Below, piece after piece: positions 10,842 through 20,298 of a DNA stretch of 64,000 nt (position 1 is the stretch's first letter; each line of letters opens with the position of its first letter). Source of the DNA: Tubiluchus corallicola (Eukaryota > Priapulida > Priapulimorpha > Priapulimorphida > Tubiluchidae); NCBI GenBank assembly GCA_030141605.1, contig JAQGDQ010000049.1, positions 248,001-312,000 on the forward strand. Reading direction: 5' to 3'. Made by a program: the position numbers and the translations under genes. Below the pieces are notes generated by a model. The model saw only the letters and a program-made list of their open reading frames with translations, made no database searches and had not been told where the DNA came from.

Positions 10842-13170
10842 GATTACTGATGATGAAAATGATGTAATATGATAAAAATAAAATTAATGGGTATGGATTC
10901 AGAAGTAAAAAAAATGTAGGCATATGTGATGATCAGGAGTTGAAGTGTTTACATGAAATAGCCATAAATGATAATGTTTAAAAATCTCGACTCATAAATT
11001 TAATGTCATTACTATTATACAATATTGTTTAAGGCCAAAACAGAAAACTTAACGAGAAACGTGTACGTATAAAAACATAAAAAAATCATCTAAACAGCAC
11101 AGTCTACCTATAAAATATTTGTACAAGTGCACGTACAAGCTCGCACACGTGCACACTCACACAATTAAAACCCGCTCCGCTCTCCTCACATCCTCAGCCA
11201 CACGCTCTCGCACATGTACGAGCTGTACACGCACACGAGCATTTAAGTTTCAACATAATTATAGAATTTGCAAGTAACTTATATGTAAATGTATAAACAG
11301 TACAATGTTTTTCAATGTATTAATCTTTTACGAAAGTGTATACTGCATAACGAACTACAAAACCGGTAATAGTAATCAAATACATTCAAATGATCAAGCA
11401 TTCACTAAGATTTTTGCACTCACACAAAATTTTTTTTGCTTATTCAATTGTTCAGGGAATCACTAGAAATATGCACGCATACACGTGGATACAAGGACAT
11501 ATAATTTGACTAATCAAAACGCACACAGTTACTGATAATCATGCACCGATTTAATGAAATGAAACCTTCGCGGATCAAGGGACTTTCCCGTTAGAATCAG
11601 AGTTAACATGACATTGATACACACAACAATTGTACAGTAATGTTCAGTGTGTACTAATCAGGTTTAGCAAAATAGGGTGCTTTACTGTTGCATATACCTA
11701 AATGTTCAGTGCTTAATCGATAAATTATAAAATGTGAAACAGAATTTGCATAAAAATAAGCTATACTATAGACGTATGACGGGGTAATACGTTTAAGTTA
11801 AAGAAAATAAGGAATATAATGTTATACTATTACACCCGAGAAACTATAGAATCATAGGATACGAAACGATAAACAGAAACAAAATGTGATGGCATTACAA
11901 CCGCGCAAACCCATTCAATTACAGATTGTTTGTCAATCGGACAAAAGGTAAAGGTCATACTGTATGAATAGCAAAACGAGAACACAAGAACCAACGGTCC
12001 GAACAAAAACGTGAACAAAGTCACGTGCGCCAAAAATACAATTAATGGAAACTACTACAAAAAGAAACTCTTCAAGTTTGAAACAAAGACTGTAACTGTA
12101 GATCAATTCATGAAAACTAATGTATTTTTATATTCACGAAAATATGAAAATAATCTGTAATTATGTAGTAAAGCGTGTATTATTATGTAGAATATTTAAA
12201 GGATAAATGTGACAAAACACATGACTAGTATATAACAAGAAGAAGTGGATTAAATTAAAAATGCGACTGGCTTGCGAAATTTGCACCACTTGGAAGGATA
12301 GGCATAATTATCAAAATTAATTGCTGCAAGTCATAAGTCGCGTGGACATAGACCTAAACTCCAGTAGCAGTAAGAAAGTATATATACAACTAGTAAGCAT
12401 AGGTTATATTATACCAAGTACAAAATGAGATACAATCACCACCGGGTTATCCAATATTACAGTAGAATAACGAAAAACCCGTTTAAGGGATTATACGCCT
12501 TATCATGTGTTGCAGAAGATTGGACTAAAACTAAATTAACCTTTAAGTAGTGACTCAAAAATGTAAATTATTAATAAATGCCTCACATACACATGTGTAG
12601 CTAATAGTATAATATTAGACATAGAAAAAATTGTGCAAATTTAAAGGGTTATAGACCCATCAGTGACAAAAAAAGGGAAAAATTACAGACGTACTTTATT
12701 AAATAGGAGCTCGACTATAGGTGTAATAACTCAATCGCGTATTTAACTAAGATTTAGACAGCTTTAAAAATTTTGTTGAAACAGACCCAAATGCCTCAAA
12801 CACTAAATTGAGTACTCAAATTAACAGACTATCCGTGTATCGCTTAACAAATTTTAATCCGAGCAGTTTAAATACAAACAAACCTTTTACAATTCCACAG
12901 GGTAGTTCCAAAGCGTGTGGATTAAAAAAAACCTATATGATTCAAGTAATAAATTAAATAATTTGACTGTGGTTGTATAACGCGACCGCACATTCTACAT
13001 TATGGTAGACTTTGAATAATTGGAAAGAAAATAGTTGGGACAAAACACCAAGAGATTGTAAGCTGATCAAACGAGTATGGGTAAATGTATTACCAATAAC
13101 TGGAACCAAAAATTAACTTTACCTAACATGATAAAATTAAAACGATCTTACAGTTACATCAGGTTGCATC
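10842..13170. other. Non-coding, AT-rich spacer
   Basis: I see no supported gene. There is a short CA/CT-rich simple-sequence patch at about 11125-11240. The region lies between two LINE fragments on the same strand, but I could not read ORF2 remains in it. Confidence 0.4.
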
Positions 13171-14074
13171 TCAGTTAGTCGCATTAGAGCAGTCTGTTTC
13201 CAAAGGTGTAGTGTAACGCTTCAGATCTTCCAAACTAGAAATCTCAGTTATGTCAGTCCCTCCGGTCAGTCTTATGAAAACTCGGCCATCACGGGTCCAG
13301 GTGGTGCACTTTTTCATTTTTGCCATCTCCCTTGTATGTTTATAGATGCGAGCACTTAAACCGGACAAGTGTTCGTTAATGTAAATCTGTTGTTGTTCTT
13401 GCTTGCACCAAAGTCACCGAAATTGTGCGCTCTGCACGTCTTTAAATTATTTTTATTACGAAGCAGCTCACGTTTCTTCCTTTTACTATTAAATCTAACA
13501 ATGATAGGAGAACACAGTCCGGTCTGCTACTAGGTACTCGGTGAGCAGTATTAATTTCGTACAGCTCCACTTAACACCAACCAACATGGTTAGCTACATC
13601 TAAAACTATCTTGACTGCATCCTCAGCGTTGGTTTCTGGCATACCAATAATTTCAAGGCAGTAATCTCGCTGGTATCTCTCTAATTTGTTGATTTTTTTC
13701 TTGTAAAGTTGTGTTCAACTGCTTAAGGTTATTGAATCTCTTTTCCAAATCAACAAGAACCGGTAATTTTGCATTTTCCGTTTCGACTCGATTTAGTCTC
13801 TTCTCATGATCGTTCAGCAATTTTGTATTGGTATTAACAGAAGTCAGAACTGTCTGAACCACTGAGTTGATCTTAAGTTGTTCAGCCTTTATCTCTCTTA
13901 TATCGTTCATTATCATATCAAGTGTGGTTAGGTAAGTTGACTCATAATTTTGTCCAATTTTTGGTCCTGACTTGTTGATACTTCTACGGTCTCAATATCT
14001 GAACTAATATTCATGCCTTCAGATTGTTTATTAGCTGACCGTAATAAGCTTCGTTTATCGCTTTGCTTTGGCAT
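13171..14074 (-). pseudogene. Frameshifted LINE ORF1 (coiled coil, RRM-like, C-terminal domain)
   Basis: Starting at an ATG at 14074 (MPKQSDKRSLLRSANKQ), the minus strand encodes pieces of one ORF1-type nucleic-acid chaperone in several frames. In order: a Lys/Ser-rich start, a coiled coil at 13916-13653 (EKRLNRVETENAKL, LEKRFNNLKQ), an RRM-like core at about 13640-13480 (DAVKIVLDVANHVG, INTAHRVPSSRPD), then the C-terminal domain (YINEHLSGLSARIYKH, KKCTTWTRDGRVFIRL). This order is that of L1/Tx1- and L2/CR1-type ORF1 proteins. At least two frameshifts and internal stops make it a pseudogene; no ORF2 follows. Confidence 0.7.
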
Positions 14075-15130
14075 TTCTAATATTATTCAGTACGAACGTA
14101 TCATCTGTACTAAACGCGTAAACACTCATAATTAACAGCCGTAATACATGCAAGACACGACTTCAACTAGCTATCACATAGTGCGCAAGGTAACAGTATC
14201 GCACTAAGTGAAGCACAGTCCGCTCGACACGTCTGCATGCTGTGCTGGCTCAAACCTGACTGAGTACTAACCAAGAAAGTTTAAATAAGAGAAAGTTATC
14301 TTATGTTGTAAAAACATATCTCTTTAATAATATCAAATAGTATTAATAAAAAAGTAAAGATATTAATAAGAATAAATGATGAAAGGACAGAGAATGAGGC
14401 TATAATAGCCAAAGAGTTATAATTAATTACGTTGTTATACAACTGAACATAGTTGCACTAAACACAGTTGCACCTAATTAAAAGATATGCAGTAAGGCTA
14501 TAATTATTAACCATTAGACAACTGTGAAATGCTTGTGTCTAGCAAGCTTATACATGTATGACCAAATATTGCTGTTCACTATCTTTGAAATAAAAGTAAA
14601 CACCAAATAACTAAGTTATTATAAAAATAAACTGCAAATATGTATACATAAATACACCTGGCCCCATTTTTTTATTTATGACTTTTTACTCATAATATGT
14701 ACCTGGATACTAATAACATGAAGTACAATTCTGCAATTTCATACAAAAATTAATGTCATTAATTATTGTTAAAACTTTAAATGTGCCGCTGATAAAGCTT
14801 AGTAACATTATATGAGCTAACTGGCTCAACAACTTTCTACAGAACATAAGTCTTTGCATAATACATCACTGTCATGCTTATACATGACAAATTGGAACTT
14901 TATAAAATTTCTATTAAATTAAAAATATGTAATAACTATATATTCATATAAAAATAACACTTTATAACATCTCACAGAACTTATTAATACAACTGCCGGT
15001 AAGCCTACAAAGTTATTACTGACGCTAACTGAAATAAAAAACACAAAACAGCAATGACACGTGCTGACCTGATTGCTACTATTCCGAGATTAAGACCTCA
15101 CAACTTTCTAACTTGAAATCTTAAACAAAA
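14075..15130. other. AT-rich spacer
   Basis: Sequence 5' of the LINE ORF1 remnant (its possible 5' UTR up to about 14270) followed by AT-rich DNA and the distal 3' flank of the acetyltransferase gene. No other feature is seen. Confidence 0.4.
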
Positions 15131-15407
15131 ATCAATATTTCACGATATGAGCAAAAAAGTATCACATAAAAATACTACAATAATCAATGCTTATTAAGAA
15201 AACTTTGCAAGGTTTCTCTGTAAGATCAATATTTCACGATTTGAGCAAAAACGTATCACATAAAATACTACAATAATCAATGCTTATTAAGAAAACTTTG
15301 CAAGGTTTCTCTATAAGATCAATATTTCACGATTTGAGCAAAAAAGTATCACATAAAAATACTATAATAACCAATGATTATTAAGAAAACTTTGCAAGAT
15401 TTCTCTA
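15131..15407. repeat. Three-copy tandem repeat, about 94-bp unit
   Basis: Three head-to-tail copies begin with ATCAATATTTCACGAT at 15131, 15225 and 15318 and each runs to GCAAGRTTTCTCT. Differences between copies are a handful of substitutions and single-base indels, so the array is young. The third copy runs into the stop codon of the acetyltransferase gene at 15405-15407. Confidence 0.9.
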
Positions 15408-16496
15408 TCTAAGTTTCTCAAGCTCTGATTCATCTATATAAATCTGTTCTGGCACTTTGTACTCAAAATCCTTCCTTTTAAAAAGTACAGTGTGAAGATC
15501 TGGGGGCTGTCCAACAAACATCAGCCCAGTGGTCTTTGAGATTTGCTCCTCTACAAACTCTCTCTCCTGAGATCCCTTGTGAAATATCTTATCCATAAGA
15601 ACCTCCAACATAATATCCACATTGTGGTGTTTCTCCACAGCAAATTTCAGTTGCTGATAACAGTGATCAATGACACTCACTGGATCTTTTGTAAACACAG
15701 CTACTCTGACACAAATCCTGTTTGGGAGTCGCTGGCCATGAATAACACAGTAGCTAACCGAAAGGTAGTACCCATTTTGAATTTCGGCCATAATATGTGG
15801 GTCCTCATTTTCCAATATCAGATCAACATTTCCTGGAAACATTTTGTACGGCACCAGACCAATAATAATACGGTCACTACCATAAAGGTCAAAAGCAAAT
15901 TTCTGTGCAGAAATGATTTCTTGGATCTGGTTTTTCTCAACAATTTCTTGAATACTGCTGCCAACACTAAACAAATTAATGTATTTACGTATCTCACTGG
16001 AATGTAAAAACTCACAGAATGACAATGCATTTTTACCTATGCACACAGCATTTCTTCGCTGAGCAGGCATAGGCCCGGAGAAATCATTCAAGTACAAAAA
16101 TTCCTCTATACCACGTTCCCACGGGCGTACCTGCTGCATCAGATAAAACTTTATATTTTTACTTATCCCAAGATTTTGCAACTCTGGTTTTACACGGCTG
16201 AAACAAGAATAGAACGTTTTGCCCTCATCGACAATCATGCACATACCAAATCCAACAAGTTTTTTCTTTAACACGGCTACACTCGCTAGGTTATGCTGTC
16301 GTGTTAGGAGAAAATGGAACATTTCACGACAGAACAAGGGATCTCCCACATATGCATCGCCAATAACATTGCAAACACCTTCATAATCATCTACAGTAGC
16401 TCTCCTAAAAGAAATCATGGTTGTGCACAGTCTTTTGAGCTGCAAACACCCACGAATGTTTGAAATACAGCGGCAAAGTGAAAGTGAATAAATCAT
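15405..16496 (-). CDS. GNAT-family N-acetyltransferase, NAT16/histidine acetyltransferase-like, intronless
   Basis: A single uninterrupted frame of 363 codons. From residue 27 (a second in-frame ATG at 16418, MISFRRATVDDYEGV) the layout is that of a GNAT enzyme: an N-terminal strand-helix, VAVLKKKLVGFGMCMIVDEGKT (strands 2-3, about 73-94), then VKPELQNLGISKNIKFYLM (about 102-120), the acetyl-CoA pyrophosphate loop in the form Q-x-x-G-x-S. A long C-terminal half follows. The length, two-part layout and the VKPELQNLGIS block recall NAT16, which in vertebrates acetylates free histidine; many invertebrates carry expanded paralogues. The substrate here is unknown. The first 26 residues are basic and could be a mitochondrial presequence or simply 5' UTR. 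The gene has no introns, unlike ITPA, HBS1L and SLC2A12. Confidence 0.65.
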   Translation of the reverse strand: MIYSLSLCRCISNIRGCLQLKRLCTTMISFRRATVDDYEGVCNVIGDAYVGDPLFCREMFHFLLTRQHNLASVAVLKKKLVGFGMCMIVDEGKTFYSCFSRVKPELQNLGISKNIKFYLMQQVRPWERGIEEFLYLNDFSGPMPAQRRNAVCIGKNALSFCEFLHSSEIRKYINLFSVGSSIQEIVEKNQIQEIISAQKFAFDLYGSDRIIIGLVPYKMFPGNVDLILENEDPHIMAEIQNGYYLSVSYCVIHGQRLPNRICVRVAVFTKDPVSVIDHCYQQLKFAVEKHHNVDIMLEVLMDKIFHKGSQEREFVEEQISKTTGLMFVGQPPDLHTVLFKRKDFEYKVPEQIYIDESELEKLR

Positions 16497-18034
16497 GATT
16501 ATAAATCAGCCGTCCAGAATGATGAGAGAACAGTGCAGAATAACGATGTAGGACCAGTTCTTCATATTTGTCATCAATGTATCACCATTTTCTAACACTG
16601 GTTGAAAGAAAAGAAACAATTTCAAAAATTCTGAAACTTCCAACCAAAACAAAACATGACATGAAGAAACTGTTGTATATGTTGTATACTATGCTGCTCT
16701 AAAGTTTCTCTCAAGATATTAATTGTGAATCATCACTGTCATCTTTTTTCCAATTGTCACACTTACTTTTTCTATCATTCACCTACTGGTTATCATAGTT
16801 AACTTTGGACAAATTGAGTGGTATAAGTTACTCCGAGATTGGTTGAACCCCGACCCAAAGTCACAGGTTGAAAAGTTACTGGTTGAGATTTCATTGTGAA
16901 GTCCACTTCACAATGAAAATATGTAATCAATCAATGTGATTTCAATAACATCTAAATTCGAACTTTCAAATAAAAGGTTGGTGTCTTTTCAAGACCTAAC
17001 TCTATAACTATTGTTTGCGAAATATTCAGTTTCTGAGCACTTCACAACTATTGTCAACTAGTTTCTTATGCTTTTAGTCAGGCAGATTTCTTGCAGACAA
17101 CTAGCATTTTATCATCCAGTGCACACAGTATTCGACCGTATTGTACTTAGATGTAATTTAAACCTCAAAGAAAAATTATTTCAAAATGACAGAAGTACAT
17201 CATTTAACAATCAGCTGTTTTTTTATTAATTCTTGATAAAATATGCGTCGGTCTTTTTATCTCAACTGTATCGTTCACCCTGTTTCAGACATCAAAAACA
17301 TTGCATAAGTCCACATTAACAACAATTTGGTTGAACTTGATCATTTTGATCATTCATTGAGCTGCACAAAATATTTATGAAGAATGAACACTCCTTTCAA
17401 ATCTTATCATATTTTGGTCAAGAATGTACTTTCAATGTATGGTGCAGACAGACAAATGAACAAAGAGATATTGATGAACATTGTACCTACAACTCAGACA
17501 CAATTCAACGAGTATTTCCCAAATCTCAATCTTTAGTATAATACTAGTGATTTAAGTACAGGTTATAATGACCAAGTTACTAAACCACTGATTGCTTGCA
17601 TCACACATGGTGTCATTTCATTAGACAAACTTCTTTATTGCTCTACACTGATAACTAAATTAATAATATATGACAGCAGGATGATTCACAGAAAGATATT
17701 ACAGCAGATAGCACACCGTAAATCGACTCAACCAATTTAAAAAGATTGAATATTCTGCTTACTACACTGAACGTTACAAACAAAATGAAAATCTAAAACC
17801 CAAAGTTAGTAAGTACTAATACTTAAAATTTCACAGTGTCTCAGTTTGCTGTATTTGCCTTGAGAACGTACAAAGGAGAGCGAACTAAAGAGTGGGTGAG
17901 CTCAGCTTTACTACAAAACTGTCCTTCTGTTACCATTTCTACACGTGTTTGAGAATACACAAAAAATCATGTTAAATCTTAACATAAGAAAACGTTGAAT
18001 GCCCTTGTAGTCTCAAAATAATTACTTTTATTCC
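16497..18034. other. Spacer with a dispersed repeat and a short palindrome
   Basis: No gene is seen. About 16840-17070 matches, in inverted orientation, the segment 56275-56500. Inside it, 16888-16919 is a near-perfect palindrome (TTTCATTGTGAAGT, CC, ACTTCACAATGAAA). Confidence 0.5.
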
Positions 18035-18340
18035 TTACAGAAGCTTTCATCCTAACGGACCTCATCAGCTGGAAAGTCACAAATAAAGTATTAAAAACAG
18101 TATGCACCAGCGTGAAACAAGGATATTAAAAGCAAAAATAGTTGCTAAGTGCCATTGATTAAATACACAATAAATTAGAGAAAGCTCAAAAAAATGGCTG
18201 CATGGGAAGAAAAAACAAGGATTATACAATTGCTCTTGCCAAAGTAAAAGCTTATTTTGAAACTACTGGGGCATTCAGCATTTTCTTCTGTTAAAATGGC
18301 AAGTCTCAGGAGAGTTCTTTCATATTTTAATTCATTTCAA
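18035..18340 (-). repeat. Dispersed repeat family B, copy 1 (probable retroelement 3' region)
   Basis: Shares its start with 61195-61395: CAGAAGYTTTCAYCCTA, CATCAGCTG and AAAACAGTATGYACCA occur in the same order in both, and both carry a related AAGTCT...GAGAGYTCTYTCATATTTTAA block further along. On the minus strand both copies can fold into the same two-stem hairpin around CTGATGA...GAAA (18044-18076 here). The element type is not certain. Confidence 0.55.
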
Positions 18341-19114
18341 ATCTATTTTATCTTATTATTAAAAGTTCAAAATATTGGTAATATTTCTACTTGGCAGATA
18401 CTTGTTACCAGTCATAGAAACAAGAACTCTTAATCTAGTTATCATTTAGATTAAAGAAACCTTCCCATTGTAACTTGTGAGAAATTTCTGGAGTATGAGA
18501 AGCAAATATGTTGCACAAATTGAACCCTGAACTAAGGTTTTCAAACAAAATAAAAACATGTTTGTTTAATTATGTACAATATTATTCATAAAAACATTTG
18601 CAGCAATAGGCTGCATTAGTAGCATTAGTGACAAGTGTAAGGAGTTCTTTATAACTTATACACAAAGCTTTTAATAGCAGATTCTACAATCTAATGTAAA
18701 TGGAGATGTTTCTTTGCAGAATTTCATGATAAAAATGATAAAAGCAAAATAACACAATTATGTTCACAAACTACATGTCAATACAATTAAATTTCTTCCA
18801 AAATGTTCATAACAAACAGCACTTCACTTGCGTGCAGAGACATTCCTGTGATTGCAGACAAACAGGATATGTTTCGTGGCTTAAAGAAATGGAATAATCG
18901 ATATCCAATGCATTATTATATACAACTGTAAAATTTCTGAAATTTTTATCATTCTTTGCTAACAGTCTTTGCTCAGCCAGAAATGTAAATAGCAAAACAA
19001 CAGCCTTGTTCACTCAACATCGTCTCGTAGGAAGAATGTTCATTCAGCTGACCACGGGGAGCATTCTGATTTTACACTTTACTATTTGTTTGAAATTCAC
19101 TAATTCACGATACA
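18341..19114. other. 3' flank of SNRPC
   Basis: AT-rich sequence downstream of SNRPC. The 67-codon minus-strand frame at 18807-19013 has no recognisable features. Confidence 0.4.
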
Positions 19115-19597
19115 CTATTGCTTAATTCCAGGAGCAGGTCCATTCATATGTGGTCTCATTGGCATCATTCCCATTGGACCTACAGGTCCCATTCCTGGAC
19201 CTCTCATGATAGGAATTGGTCCACCAGGACCCATCCTGATCCCGGGACCGCCGGGCATTCCCATAGGTGGCATTGGCCCTCTGGGTCCCATCATTGGTGG
19301 CCCAGGCCGTGGCATACCAGGACCACCTTGTGCTAAGTTAGGAGGAGGTGGGATCATCGCACCGCCTGGCCCAGGCTGCGGTTGCTGTCCAGGTTGGAAT
19401 GGATTTGTCTGGATTTTTCCTGCTTTAAAAGCTGCAGTAGTGGCGTCAATGAGATTTTGTGCTTGCTCCTCCATCCATTTCTGATAATATATTCGCACAT
19501 TTTCTTTATGCTTTCTTCCACTACAATGTGTCTTTCGCACGGATGGTGAATCGTGAGTCAAGTAAGTGTCACAGTAATCGCAGTAGTACTTTGGCAT
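19115..19597 (-). CDS. SNRPC: U1 small nuclear ribonucleoprotein C
   Basis: The frame from the ATG at 19597 gives 160 residues (human 159). The start [15 protein letters not shown], then the block ending [10 protein letters not shown], is the near-invariant U1-C type C2H2 (matrin-type) zinc finger, followed by [15 protein letters not shown]. This finger contacts the duplex of U1 snRNA with the 5' splice site and stabilises early spliceosome assembly in the nucleus. The rest is the usual Pro/Gly/Met-rich tail. The upstream ATG at 19681 in the same frame would add 28 residues not found in the family; CAG before ACTCTTGG (about 19609-19611) may instead be the acceptor of a 5' UTR intron. The whole coding region lies in one exon, whereas the vertebrate gene is split, but nothing suggests decay. 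Confidence 0.96.
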   Translation of the reverse strand: MPKYYCDYCDTYLTHDSPSVRKTHCSGRKHKENVRIYYQKWMEEQAQNLIDATTAAFKAGKIQTNPFQPGQQPQPGPGGAMIPPPPNLAQGGPGMPRPGPPMMGPRGPMPPMGMPGGPGIRMGPGGPIPIMRGPGMGPVGPMGMMPMRPHMNGPAPGIKQ

Positions 19598-19791
19598 TTT
19601 TCCAAGAGTCTGTCTTACCCACAAATCTGCAACATTAAGTAGTTTGGCTATTCTAAAGAAAAAGTTTAGAACACTGCACATCTAAAGATGTTTAAAAATA
19701 CGTAATTAAAGCATTTTAAAAACAAAATGTAAAATGTCGAAAACAGTGATTTGCTCTAACAGCTAGTACATTTTTAGCTTACAATTGCTAC

Positions 19792-20290
19792 TAGCGATGT
19801 GCGATTAACAGATTAATCGAGATTACAACCATGTACAAAATGATATAATTGGCGATTGAACATAAATTCAGTTAATTCAATAGATCAAAATATACGTGTT
19901 TCACACTGACTAAAAGGCAGCATTTTAGCACAGATAACCTGAATCCTTGCATTTTTTCTTTATTTTTCTCACATTACACAATGTGCACAATTACAAACTA
20001 CAATACTGCAAACTGGGGACTTCAAATTTCTTATCATGTGACATGTGTACTGATGTAGTAAAAGAGTAGTTAATGAATATGCAAGTCTATAAAAATAGTT
20101 TGCTAGCACGAAAATGGCAGACAGCGAAAAAAGCCATGGGGAAGTTTATAGGCTATATTTTAGTACTGCAATGTTTGAAAAACGTGGCTAAAACACTAAA
20201 AACACTAAAACGCAAAGGATTAATTGTGATATCAAATTAGAAGAACAAGATTATAATCGAATTACATTATTTCAAAATCGCCCATCACTA
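19792..20290. mobile_element. Non-autonomous hAT-like element (MITE), 499 bp
   Basis: The left end reads TAGCGATGTGCGATTAAC and the right end, read on the minus strand, TAGTGATGGGCGATTTTG. It is flanked by ATTGCTAC (19784-19791) and ACTGCTAC (20291-20298), an 8-bp target duplication with one mismatch, the size made by hAT transposases. There is no transposase frame inside. Confidence 0.75.
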
Positions 20291-20298
20291 ACTGCTAC

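Noticed and set aside
15131-15407. CRISPR-like array
   Set aside because: Only three contiguous copies with no spacers, in a eukaryotic genome.
15543-16007. 154-codon plus-strand frame
   Set aside because: Antisense shadow of the acetyltransferase gene.
18044-18076. Direct call as an active hammerhead ribozyme
   Set aside because: The core words are present, but an extra base precedes stem II and I cannot see stems I/III or the cleavage site.
18807-19013. 67-codon minus-strand frame downstream of SNRPC
   Set aside because: No recognisable motif, and AT-rich context; chance frame.
19118-19484. Gly/Pro- and His/Ser/Trp-rich plus-strand frames
   Set aside because: Antisense shadows of the Pro/Gly-rich tail of SNRPC.
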